Part shown: one piece after another, positions 43,766 to 51,729 of the stretch
How positions within the stretch are numbered: the stretch's first letter is position 1
Layout: every line of letters starts with the position of its first letter
DNA from: Alistipes sp.
GTDB taxonomy: Bacteria > Bacteroidota > Bacteroidia > Bacteroidales > Rikenellaceae
DNA length: 64,000 nt
Assembly (NCBI GenBank): GCA_017937125.1
Contig: JAGBEH010000007.1
Coordinates: forward strand, 248,001-312,000
Direction: 5' to 3'
Notes under the pieces: generated by a model
Told to the model about the DNA's origin: nothing
The model's database searches: none
What the model saw: only the letters and a program-made list of their open reading frames with translations
Position numbers and translations under genes: made by a program

Positions 43766-44968
43766 CTATTGCAACCCGCTCCACAACGAGGTGTCGCATA
43801 CGTCTTTCGGCGCCGACGGTACATTGGTGAAGAATCTGAGTTTCGTGCGCTGCTCGAGAGCCGAAATGCTGCACGCATCGCTTCTGTACACTTTCTGCGA
43901 ACTGCGCGAGGTGTCGTGCGCGAATATGAAACCTATGCATTGCAGCTCATCGGCCCTGCATTCGGACACTTTCTTGCCCGATATGCCGCTTTTCGTGCGC
44001 AGGAGAGCCTTGTAATAGTGCGTCGGCACGCTCACGCGCTTGCCTTGGCTTTTGTTGTCGTAGGCATACGGATGTCCTTCGTCGAACAGGGCGCCCGTGA
44101 CTACATAGAGCGTATCGCTGCAAATCCATTTCTCGCGCACTAAAGTTTCGAGCCCCTGCCAGGCGCCGCCGTTGAGGGCTTGCAGCTGGGGCGTCATATT
44201 CGTGGCGAAGAAACTCGTGTCGTTATCCGCCGCGGACGCCGTGCGGTCGGCCGACGGCAATTGGTGCCCGCGCGAGTATTGCAGGTTCGTCGCGCTTATG
44301 TTCGTGTCGTTGCGGTTCGTGTAATATGCCCCCGTTACCTGCGCCTGATATTCGAAGCGGGGGTCGTCGCAGAATTTCGAGAAGGGGATGTCGTACCCGA
44401 ACGAGTTGCGTCTGTCGGCCGAACCCGTATAGCACTTGTGCAACGGGTAGGCGACCCATATCGCCGCATAATGTTCGGGTGCGAAACAGAAAGAGTAGTT
44501 CCGTTTGTCGGGCGACGACGGCAGCTTGTCGTGAGTGAAATATATGTACGCCTCGTCGTCTGCGATTTCGGGAAGTTCGTACCAGCCCGACTTGCGGTGC
44601 AGTACGGTGCCGCGCTTTTGCGAGATGCGCAGGATTTCGGCCGCCTTACCGCACGAGACCACGACGTAACCCGTTCGGTCGCTGCCCGTATTCTCGGAGA
44701 CGGAGAATATGACGGCCGTTTCGGTGCACGACGCGGCGGTCACCACCTTGCCGTCGGGCGATACCTTGACCGCACGGCCGTTGGCGTCGGCGATCGTCAT
44801 CTCGACGCATCCGTTTTCGATGCCTGCCGCCGGTATCGGTTCCGTATTTCCGAAAGTTATTCGCGGAATCGCGGGGTCTTCGCTTCCTTCGAGGTCGGTT
44901 TTGGCACAGCATACCGTGACCGACAGTATGAGGGCGATATGAATCGCCGTTCGGATGAATCTTATCAT
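43766..44968 (-). CDS. DNA/RNA non-specific endonuclease lipoprotein
   Basis: The 400-residue protein has a lipoprotein signal (ILSVTVCC). A beta-rich BACON-like domain (about 30-130) ends RISQKR and is followed by a beta-beta-alpha-Me nuclease domain (about 170-395). The catalytic histidine is His235 in SRGHQLPSADR, and a metal-ligand Asn is expected in TNMTPQLQALNGGAW; VVTGALFD also fits the family. It probably degrades extracellular or periplasmic nucleic acid. The frame is open 18 codons further upstream, but ATG at 44968 places the signal peptide correctly and fits the promoter at 44992-45023. The 130 bases downstream hold nothing recognisable. Confidence 0.88.
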   Translation of the reverse strand: MIRFIRTAIHIALILSVTVCCAKTDLEGSEDPAIPRITFGNTEPIPAAGIENGCVEMTIADANGRAVKVSPDGKVVTAASCTETAVIFSVSENTGSDRTGYVVVSCGKAAEILRISQKRGTVLHRKSGWYELPEIADDEAYIYFTHDKLPSSPDKRNYSFCFAPEHYAAIWVAYPLHKCYTGSADRRNSFGYDIPFSKFCDDPRFEYQAQVTGAYYTNRNDTNISATNLQYSRGHQLPSADRTASAADNDTSFFATNMTPQLQALNGGAWQGLETLVREKWICSDTLYVVTGALFDEGHPYAYDNKSQGKRVSVPTHYYKALLRTKSGISGKKVSECRADELQCIGFIFAHDTSRSSQKVYRSDACSISALEQRTKLRFFTNVPSAPKDVCDTSLWSGLQ

Positions 44969-44991
44969 TGCGCGTCCGTATTGGTCGATTA

Positions 44992-45023
44992 CAAATGTAA
45001 CGATAAAAATCCTAACGTCCAAA
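44992..45023 (-). promoter_or_regulatory. Promoter of the nuclease gene
   Basis: On the minus strand a -33 TTTG (45020-45023) and a -7 box TACATTTG (44992-44999) are separated by 20 bases, the best match to the Bacteroidetes consensus in the window. The ATG follows 23 bases after the -7 box. Confidence 0.85.
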
Positions 45024-45064
45024 CATAAAAAAGATACCGATGCTCTATACGTTCCGTACGATTT

Positions 45065-45095
45065 CGCCCCTGTCGGAGAAAATCCGACAGGGGCG
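45065..45095 (-). terminator. Hairpin ending the grpE-to-yhcH run
   Basis: A perfect 13-bp stem (CGCCCCTGTCGGA at 45065-45077 with 45083-45095) and a 5-base loop lie 43 bases downstream of the yhcH stop. On the minus strand the following bases are AAATCG, without a T-run, so termination is inferred from stem strength and position. Confidence 0.65.
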
Positions 45096-45138
45096 ATTTC
45101 CGTTCGCGGCCTTGCGCCCGACTTTTACGGTCCGAGGA

Positions 45139-45585
45139 TTATTTTCTGACCTTTATGATGAGTTTCTTTACGAACCCGTTCCCGAGCATCGGCGCGTGGG
45201 CGTCTTCGGGCATCAGAATCGTGAATTCGCCCTTGCGGACCGTGTAGAATGTCTGGGGCGTATCATCGTAGAACCGTATGTCTTTCCGTACGTCGAATTC
45301 TCCGCGCGGCCGTTCCAGCACTTCGCGGCGACTCCAGCCGAACTCTTCCTCGCCGTCTACCACGAGCTGGATATCTATGTATTCGTCGTGAACCTCCAGT
45401 GCTGCCTGGCTGCGCGGACGCAGCTCCAGTTCGGATACGTTTACGAATATGTCGTCGCCGTCGATGGCGTGGCGGCCTGTCGGCAGTGCGCTGATGTCGG
45501 TCTGCGCCAGCCACTCGAAAGCCTTTTTGAATCGCGGACAGAGAGGGTAGTACGTCTCACTGTTTCGCAGGGAGTCCAAAATCAT
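45139..45585 (-). CDS. YhcH/YjgK/YiaL family (DUF386) protein
   Basis: The 148-residue cupin-like protein matches the YhcH/EbgC family: MILDSLRNSETYYPL, RHAIDGDDIFVNVSELELR, ALEVHDEYIDIQLVVDGEEEFGW, FYDDTPQTFYTVRKGEFTILMPEDAHAPML, and KKLIIKVRK at the end. Members have a beta fold with a metal-binding pocket and are linked to sugar metabolism (sialic acid or galactoside anomers), but activity is not firmly known. It overlaps the end of the preceding EEP gene by 29 bases in another frame, so it is coupled to that gene. It is the last gene of the run. Confidence 0.9.
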   Translation of the reverse strand: MILDSLRNSETYYPLCPRFKKAFEWLAQTDISALPTGRHAIDGDDIFVNVSELELRPRSQAALEVHDEYIDIQLVVDGEEEFGWSRREVLERPRGEFDVRKDIRFYDDTPQTFYTVRKGEFTILMPEDAHAPMLGNGFVKKLIIKVRK

Positions 45586-46729
45586 ATTTTTCCTTTTTTT
45601 GAGTTAGTTTCAATCTTGCGAATACGGGATAGTGGTCCGACGCATCTATTTGCGGGACTTCGTAGGAGAGGGTCTCGAAGTCCGGCGAGACCAGTATGTA
45701 ATCTATGCGCAGCATATTGTAGAATCCGCGGAACGTGTGGGCATACCCGTGTCCCGCGCGGCTGAACGTGTCGTCGAGCCTGCGAGCGATCTTGCGATAG
45801 GCGTACGACATCGGCACGTCGTTGAAATCGCCGCAGACGATTACGGGATAGGGACTGTCGTCGATTATTCGGCGCAGGACCCTTGCCTGCTGCGCCCGCA
45901 GTATGTTGTTGTCGAGCAGGCGGCGGGCTATGCCGTGTATCTTCTTTTCGCGCGTGGTGTCCGATATGAAGCGGTGACGGCTTATGTACTCTTTGTCGTC
46001 GGCCGATATGGATGTGGTCTGGAGGTGTATGTTCACTAATCGCACCGTGTCGTTGCCTATCCGCAGGTCGGCGGTTATCCCCGACGCCGTTCCCTCCATT
46101 CCCGTTATCGTTTCGCAGCCGATGATGCCGTATTTTGTATAGCATTCGACGAATCCGTCGCTGAGCGACGGCAGGCCGCATGGCGTATATCCGTCCATCA
46201 GCCCGTTGATTTCGCGGCGTACCGAGTCGAGCGTGGGGAACTCCTGAAAGCACACTATGTCGGGCTGCATCCGCTTGACGAATTCCGTTATCGAATCGGT
46301 GCGGTTTTCCCAAAGGTCGTTGCGGAATATGCGTACGTTGTAGGACAGCACCTTGATATTCCCGCGTTCGTATGCGGGTTCGCCGTATTGGCGGGCGATG
46401 TCGAGCTTGTAGAACAGCGAAACATAGAACAGTCCCGCGACGACGAAAACGGACATCGCTGTCACGGCCATCCATTTCCAGCGTATTATCCAGTAAAGCG
46501 CGGCGGCCGTTGCCGTCATATATATCAGGGGCGCTACAAGAACCGGCAGCGAGAAATACCACATACTATCGGGCGGGACGAACTGCCCTATAAACACCGC
46601 GAGCAGGCCTGCGACCGCAAGAACGGATACGACGGCCATAACGGTATCGGCGAGCAGCGCCCATATCGGCGGTCTGTTGCGCTTCCTTTTGCGGTCGTTC
46701 CCGTAGCGGTTATGATAATATTCGGCCAT
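45557..46729 (-). CDS. Membrane-anchored endonuclease/exonuclease/phosphatase-family protein
   Basis: The 390-residue protein has a basic N-terminal tail and three membrane helices (about 22-46, 55-80, 85-108). An EEP domain follows (about 122-378), with VLSYNVRIF, CFQEFPTLD, VNIHLQTT, CGDFNDVPMS, RIDYILVS and ASDHYPVFARL, so Asn, Glu, Asp and His of the active site are intact. The domain should face the periplasm. Such proteins are common near rhomboid genes in Bacteroidetes; the substrate (phosphodiester or phospholipid) is unknown. It starts 4 bases after the rhomboid gene stop. Confidence 0.85.
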   Translation of the reverse strand: MAEYYHNRYGNDRKRKRNRPPIWALLADTVMAVVSVLAVAGLLAVFIGQFVPPDSMWYFSLPVLVAPLIYMTATAAALYWIIRWKWMAVTAMSVFVVAGLFYVSLFYKLDIARQYGEPAYERGNIKVLSYNVRIFRNDLWENRTDSITEFVKRMQPDIVCFQEFPTLDSVRREINGLMDGYTPCGLPSLSDGFVECYTKYGIIGCETITGMEGTASGITADLRIGNDTVRLVNIHLQTTSISADDKEYISRHRFISDTTREKKIHGIARRLLDNNILRAQQARVLRRIIDDSPYPVIVCGDFNDVPMSYAYRKIARRLDDTFSRAGHGYAHTFRGFYNMLRIDYILVSPDFETLSYEVPQIDASDHYPVFARLKLTQKKEKYDFGLPAKQ

Positions 46730-46733
46730 ACGT

Positions 46734-47345
46734 CTAAAATCTGATTACTCCTCTGCGTTTCCAGTATTGCAGGAGCAGATACCCCCATAACATTCCTCCG
46801 ATATGAGCGAAATGCGCGATGCCTGCCCCGCGACCCGTAGCTCCGTAGAACAATTCGAGTGCCGCATATCCTATGACGAACCATTTGGCCTTTATCGGGA
46901 CGGGTATCGGGAACATTATGAGGATTTCGTCGGGGTGCATAACGCCGAAGGCCAGCAATACCCCCATCACGGCTCCCGAAGCTCCCAACAGTACGATGCC
47001 GGTTTCGCCTGTAAGCCACGCTACCAGCATCTGGATAAGCGCCGCCCCTACGCCGCAGACGACATAGTATGTCGCGAAGCGCATCGATCCCAGTTCGTAT
47101 TCGAGCATACGGCCGAACATCCACAATGCGAACATATTGAAAAACAGGTGGTCGAACCCTCCGTGCAGGAACATATACGTTATGTATTGCCACGAATGGA
47201 AGAACGGGCTTTGGAACCAGTACAACTGGCAATATAGCGCGGCGAACGTATTGACCGCCGGCAACAGGTATGTCGCCAGCCATATGAGCGAATTGACTAT
47301 TATGAGGTTCTTGACTATTGGCGGTGTTCTGAAATAAGGGTTCAT
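46734..47345 (-). CDS. Rhomboid-family intramembrane serine protease
   Basis: This 203-residue protein has six predicted helices and the rhomboid active site: Ser123 in GASGA, His181 in AHIGGM, and the conserved HGGFDHLFFNMFALWMFG segment (His61, Asn70) in helix 2. It cleaves membrane proteins within or near the bilayer; its substrate cannot be read. It lies 13 bases behind mutL and 4 bases before the EEP gene. The mutL-rhomboid-EEP order has no obvious functional logic and probably reflects a conserved chromosomal neighbourhood. Confidence 0.93.
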   Translation of the reverse strand: MNPYFRTPPIVKNLIIVNSLIWLATYLLPAVNTFAALYCQLYWFQSPFFHSWQYITYMFLHGGFDHLFFNMFALWMFGRMLEYELGSMRFATYYVVCGVGAALIQMLVAWLTGETGIVLLGASGAVMGVLLAFGVMHPDEILIMFPIPVPIKAKWFVIGYAALELFYGATGRGAGIAHFAHIGGMLWGYLLLQYWKRRGVIRF

Positions 47346-47358
47346 ACTCTTGTCTTTT

Positions 47359-49425
47359 TTAGCCCAACTTCGTACGTATCTCGTCGGGAGTTATCTCTGT
47401 AATTATGGCCTTGCCTTGCGGCGTGAAACTTATGTTGCCGCTCTCGGCGAGACGCCCGAGCAGCAGCGCCGCCTCATTGTCGGTCAGGCTGCACCGCGAC
47501 TTTCGTGCCGCGCAGCGCGCCATAGATGCCGCAATCTTTTCTCGTCTTATGTCGGCGGCCGATACGGGTATCTCGAATGCTTTCAGCAGCTCGAATATCA
47601 GACTGTCGATACCTTCGGCTCCCGTATCCGCGGGGGCGCCGTTCACCTCGATCGTCCCCTCGCCCTCGAAATCTATGTCGAAGCCGAGAGCGGCGAATTC
47701 CACCGCGTTGTTTTCGAGCAGGGCATATTCGTCGTTCGAAAGTACCAGCCGCTCGGGAAAGAGCAGCCGCTGGCTCGGCACCGATGCCCCGTCCGTCTGC
47801 GAAATGTAATTCTCGTAGAGTATGCGCTCCTCGGCACGACGCAGGTCGGCGATGATGAAACGGCCTCCGTATAATGCCGAAGCATAGCCGTTGCCGATAT
47901 AGGTTACCGATTGGAACGAAGCCTTATTTTCGGGTATCGGCAGGGCGGCGGATGTCTCCGCAACGCCGTCCGACCGTAGCGAGTCGAAACCGCTCGCTAT
48001 CTCGTCGTATTGCTGCATACCGCCGATATCGGGGATTTGCATACCGCCGTCGTACTCCCCGCCGTTTATGGATGAGGCGATGTCGCCGTATTCGTCGTCG
48101 CGGCCAGCCTGCCGCAGGGTGCGGCTGCCTCCGCCGCTCGCAGAGGGAATGTCGGCGAAAGTATTGTCGGATGCGAAATTACCCGTCCGCCCGCCGATTG
48201 CGAAGCCGTCGCGTATGCCGCCCTTCGGCGATGCGAAACCGATGTCCGAGACGATGCCGTAGGGATCGGTCTGCTTCAGACCTCCGCCCGCCGCAGTCGC
48301 ATCGTCGTCCGTTTCGAGAAACGGGTTGTATTCGTCGTTCGTTGTCGAGCGCGGTTCGAGATATATTGCACCCTGCTCGGAAACGGGAATCTCTATGGCC
48401 GCCTCGTCGTCGAAATCGAGCAGCGGAACGGCGCCCGTTTTGGCGAGCGTTTCGCGTACGGCGGCATTCAGTATCTGCCATATGGCTTCGTTGTCCGCGA
48501 ACTTGACTTCCGTCTTTTTCGGCGAGACGTTTACGTCCACACGGTCGGGATCGACCGTTATATATATGAAATACGACGGGAAGCACCCTTCGGGTATCAG
48601 CTTCTCATAGGCTTTGAGTATGGCCTTGTTCAGGTATGACGATTTGAAATAGCGGCCGTTTACGAAGAGGAACTGCTCGTTCGAGTTGCGCTTTTTGGCT
48701 GCCGCAGGCCGTCCTATGTATCCTTTCAGCGAGACGATGGACGTGTCGGCGTCGATTTCGAGCAGGTTCTGCTTGATGCCTTTTCCTATGACGTCTATTA
48801 TGCGCCCTACGAGCGTCGTCTCCGGCAGGATGTATATCGGAGCGTCGTTGGCATACAGTTCGAATGCGACTTGCGGGTTGCAGAGCGCCACACGCTGGAA
48901 TTCCGACCTTATTTTCGCGGCTGCCTTCGTAGGCTCCTCCTTGAATTTGCGCCGCGCGGGGACGTTATAGAACAGATTGCGCACTAAAAATTGCGAACCT
49001 GCGGGTGTCATAACGGGCTTTTGCGAGATGAATTCCCCGCCGTTTATTACGGTCTCGGTCCCTGTTTCGTCCTCGTGCTGCCGCGTGAGCAGCTCCACCT
49101 GCGAAACCGCGGCTATCGAGGCCAGCGCTTCGCCGCGGAATCCGAACGTGCGCAGGGCATAAATGTCGTCCAACGATTTTATTTTGCTCGTGGCGTGGCG
49201 GTCGAAAGCCATACGCGCATCTACGGGCGACATACCGCACCCGTCATCCGCTATTTGCAGCAGGTCGAATCCTCCGTTGCGGTAGTTCACCTTTATGCAA
49301 TGCGCCCCCGCATCGACGGCATTCTCCGTCATCTCCTTGACGACGGAGGCAGGCTCCTCGACGACCTCTCCCGCCGCAATCTGGTTCGCGACGATTTCGG
49401 GCAGCAATTTTATCTTGTCGGACAT
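47359..49425 (-). CDS. mutL: DNA mismatch repair protein MutL
   Basis: The 688-residue protein has an intact GHKL ATPase N-terminus (about 1-335): ENAVDAGAH, IADDGCGM, ATSKI, TFGFRGEALASIAAV, and the downstream VDVNVSPKKTEVKFAD. A long acidic linker rich in Gly/Asp (about 370-500) and a dimerisation domain follow. At the place of the endonuclease motif DQHA-x2-E-x4-E it reads ADLRRAEERILYE, lacking Gln and His, and the late C-P-H-G-R-P-like site reads TPQGKA. Nicking activity is therefore doubtful, although ATPase and clamp-loading functions should remain. Its start directly follows the stop of the small membrane protein gene. Confidence 0.95.
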   Translation of the reverse strand: MSDKIKLLPEIVANQIAAGEVVEEPASVVKEMTENAVDAGAHCIKVNYRNGGFDLLQIADDGCGMSPVDARMAFDRHATSKIKSLDDIYALRTFGFRGEALASIAAVSQVELLTRQHEDETGTETVINGGEFISQKPVMTPAGSQFLVRNLFYNVPARRKFKEEPTKAAAKIRSEFQRVALCNPQVAFELYANDAPIYILPETTLVGRIIDVIGKGIKQNLLEIDADTSIVSLKGYIGRPAAAKKRNSNEQFLFVNGRYFKSSYLNKAILKAYEKLIPEGCFPSYFIYITVDPDRVDVNVSPKKTEVKFADNEAIWQILNAAVRETLAKTGAVPLLDFDDEAAIEIPVSEQGAIYLEPRSTTNDEYNPFLETDDDATAAGGGLKQTDPYGIVSDIGFASPKGGIRDGFAIGGRTGNFASDNTFADIPSASGGGSRTLRQAGRDDEYGDIASSINGGEYDGGMQIPDIGGMQQYDEIASGFDSLRSDGVAETSAALPIPENKASFQSVTYIGNGYASALYGGRFIIADLRRAEERILYENYISQTDGASVPSQRLLFPERLVLSNDEYALLENNAVEFAALGFDIDFEGEGTIEVNGAPADTGAEGIDSLIFELLKAFEIPVSAADIRREKIAASMARCAARKSRCSLTDNEAALLLGRLAESGNISFTPQGKAIITEITPDEIRTKLG

Positions 49426-49824
49426 CTATTCTTTGTAATCGTTCGGTACTATCGTTATGGGGGCGTAGGGGTCGAACTCTTCCTCTGCCTGCTCCGTTTC
49501 TGCGGGTACGCCGTGCGCAGCGACGAACAACTCTGCTATGCGCGGGTAGAGCATATAGACGAACAGGATGAGCAGCACCACGGCCGTCGCTATGACTATG
49601 CCCGAATTGCGGCTGCGCTTGTCCGCGCCGCTGCGCCGACGCTCGGCACGGGCCTCGCGCTGCGTACGCAGATATTGCCCCGGGGTGTATTCCTCCCCGT
49701 CGGTTTCGGAACTTTCACCGCGCAGTTCGCGGCGCCGCTGTTCGAGCGCCTCCTTGCGGGGGTCGAAGAAACGCGGCGTATAGTTGAAGCCGTTCGGCTT
49801 TTTGTAAGGAGTGAACCAACCCAT
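49426..49824 (-). CDS. Small single-helix membrane protein of unknown function
   Basis: I do not recognise a function. The 132-residue protein starts MGWFTPYKKPNGFNYTPRFFDP, continues with a highly charged arm (ALEQRRRELRGE..., about 28-70) and one transmembrane helix (about 76-94, IVIATAVVLLILFVYML), then an acidic tail. The aromatic, Pro-rich start followed by R/E-rich helix suggests a cytoplasmic binding surface. It lies between dnaJ (6 bases upstream) and mutL (0 bases), so it is almost certainly a real gene of this operon. Confidence 0.8.
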   Translation of the reverse strand: MGWFTPYKKPNGFNYTPRFFDPRKEALEQRRRELRGESSETDGEEYTPGQYLRTQREARAERRRSGADKRSRNSGIVIATAVVLLILFVYMLYPRIAELFVAAHGVPAETEQAEEEFDPYAPITIVPNDYKE

Positions 49825-49830
49825 AATTGC

Positions 49831-50994
49831 CTATCTGAAAAAGTTCTTCATCCGTTCGAATATATTCTGGTTCTCGACCTTCTCGGCAGCCTTGAACGAC
49901 GGCTGTGCGGCCAGTTGTTCGACGAGGCGGCGCTCCTCGGACGAGAGTTTCGAGGGGATGGTTATGTCTACCACGACCAAAATGTCGCCTTTGCCGTAGC
50001 CGTTCACCGACGGCAGTCCTTTGCCGCGCAGGCGCAGAACCTTTCCTGCGTGGGTGCCCGGAGCTATCTTGATTTTGGCTTTGCCGCCTATGGTCGGCAC
50101 CTCGACCTCACCGCCTAACAACGCTGTCGTCACGGTGATGTTCAGATTGTGTATCAGATCGTCGCCGTCGCGTACGAGCTGCGGGTCGTGCTCCTCTTCG
50201 ATTACTACGAGCAGGTCGCCGTTTATGCCTCCGTGCCGTGCGGCATTGCCCTTGCCCGAAACGGTCAGTGCCATACCTTCGCCTACGCCTGCGGGAATCT
50301 TGATCTCGACGATCTCGCTGCCGCGCACCGTCCCCTGGCCGTTGCACTTGTTGCAGGGCGAGGTTATGACCTTGCCCGTGCCGCCGCAGGTGGGGCATAA
50401 CCCCTGCGTCTGTACGCGGCCGAAGAACGAATTCTCTACGCGCGTAACATATCCCGAACCGTTGCAGGTCGAACAGGTGGCATATGCGTTCGAACCGTCG
50501 GCCCCTGTGCCCCCGCACTTGTCGCAGGCTATTTCCTTGTTGATTTTCAATTTCTTGGTGGTGCCTTCGGCTATCTCCTGGAGGGTGAGTTTCACCTTTA
50601 CGCGGATGTCGCCGCCGCGGCTGACACGTTGGCCGCCGCCCGAAAATCCCGAGAAGCCCCCGCCGAAATGTCCTCCGAAGATGTCGCCGAACTGCGAGAA
50701 TATGTCCTCCATCGTGAATCCTCCCGCAAAACCGCCTCCGCCGAAGCCTCCGGCTCCCGCGGCACCGCCTACGCCTGCGTGACCGTAGCGGTCGTAGCGG
50801 GCTCTCTTGTCGGGGTTCGACAATACGTCGTATGCCTCGGCCGCCTCCTTGAACTTCTCTTCCGCCTCCTTGTCGCCCGGGTTCTTGTCCGGATGATATT
50901 TTATGGCGGCCTTGCGATAGGCTTTCTTTATTTCGTCGGCGTTGGCGTTCTTTTCGACGCCGAGCACCTCGTAGTAGTCTCTTTTTTCTGCCAT
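49831..50994 (-). CDS. dnaJ: Chaperone protein DnaJ
   Basis: This 387-residue type I J-protein stimulates DnaK ATPase and delivers unfolded clients. It has the J domain (1-70) with the HPD triad in YHPDKNPG, a Gly/Phe-rich region (about 75-125), four CxxCxGxG zinc repeats ([32 protein letters not shown], about 150-225), and the C-terminal client-binding domains. It follows grpE by 48 bases. dnaK is not in this window. The operon continues into the unknown protein and mutL. Confidence 0.97.
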   Translation of the reverse strand: MAEKRDYYEVLGVEKNANADEIKKAYRKAAIKYHPDKNPGDKEAEEKFKEAAEAYDVLSNPDKRARYDRYGHAGVGGAAGAGGFGGGGFAGGFTMEDIFSQFGDIFGGHFGGGFSGFSGGGQRVSRGGDIRVKVKLTLQEIAEGTTKKLKINKEIACDKCGGTGADGSNAYATCSTCNGSGYVTRVENSFFGRVQTQGLCPTCGGTGKVITSPCNKCNGQGTVRGSEIVEIKIPAGVGEGMALTVSGKGNAARHGGINGDLLVVIEEEHDPQLVRDGDDLIHNLNITVTTALLGGEVEVPTIGGKAKIKIAPGTHAGKVLRLRGKGLPSVNGYGKGDILVVVDITIPSKLSSEERRLVEQLAAQPSFKAAEKVENQNIFERMKNFFR

Positions 50995-51042
50995 ATGTCG
51001 ATGGGCGAACCTCGTGAACGCCCGTTAAATTACTTGAATGGA

Positions 51043-51672
51043 TTATTCTCCCACTACGACCTTCGCGTAGCGCAGAACCTTGTCGCCCAACTTGTAACCG
51101 CGTTGCACGACATCTATTACCTTGCCCTTTTTATCCTCGCCTGCGGCGAACCGCGCGACGGCCTCCTGTAGGTCGGCATCGAAATCGCGACCCTCCGCTT
51201 CTATCTCGGTCACCCCTTTTTGGCGCAGCGCTTCGGTGAATTTCTGCATTACCAGCCGCTCGCCCTCGCGCAGCGACGCTATGTCGTCGCTCTTTTCGGA
51301 GGCGTCCACGGCGCGATATATGTCGTCGAGCACCGTCAGCATCGATTTCAGCACATCCGCACCGCCGCTCTGAATCAGGTCCATCTTCTCCTTGAGCGTG
51401 CGCTTGCGGAAATTGTCGAACTCCGCTTGCAGACGTATGTATTTGTCGCGCCACTCGGCAGCCTCTTTTTCGTAGTCGCCGTTGCGTTGCGTTTCGCTGT
51501 TCTCGGCTTCCGCCTGTTCGCTTCCGCCCTTGCCGTCTGTCATTTCGTCAGTCGAATCGCCCCCTTCTGCCATATTGGCATTGCCCGCACCTTCGGACGA
51601 TGGGTTCGTATCGCCTGCGGAGAATTCTCCGTCCTCTTCAATCTCCTGATTATAAGCTTTCTGCGTTTTCAT
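51043..51672 (-). CDS. grpE: Nucleotide exchange factor GrpE
   Basis: The 209-residue protein is the ADP-ATP exchange factor of DnaK. A disordered acidic N-terminus (about 1-75) precedes a long coiled coil (WRDKYIRLQAEFDNFRKRTLKEK) and the beta domain with PTGGRR-type residues replaced by EAEGRDFDADLQEAVARF, ending DVVQRGYKLGDKVLRYAKVVV, the family's C-terminal signature. ATG at 51672 is chosen: the longer frame to 51690 begins with TTG. The run from here to yhcH is one strand with gaps of 48 bases or less and appears to be one operon. Confidence 0.95.
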   Translation of the reverse strand: MKTQKAYNQEIEEDGEFSAGDTNPSSEGAGNANMAEGGDSTDEMTDGKGGSEQAEAENSETQRNGDYEKEAAEWRDKYIRLQAEFDNFRKRTLKEKMDLIQSGGADVLKSMLTVLDDIYRAVDASEKSDDIASLREGERLVMQKFTEALRQKGVTEIEAEGRDFDADLQEAVARFAAGEDKKGKVIDVVQRGYKLGDKVLRYAKVVVGE

Positions 51673-51729
51673 TATCGTTTTGTTTTTCAATTCTTTTATT
51701 ATTGATGCGCAAAATGTATGCCGACGGAA

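Noticed and set aside
51673..51690. Longer GrpE start at TTG 51690
   Set aside because: ATG at 51672 is a normal start codon, and the extra residues have no support.
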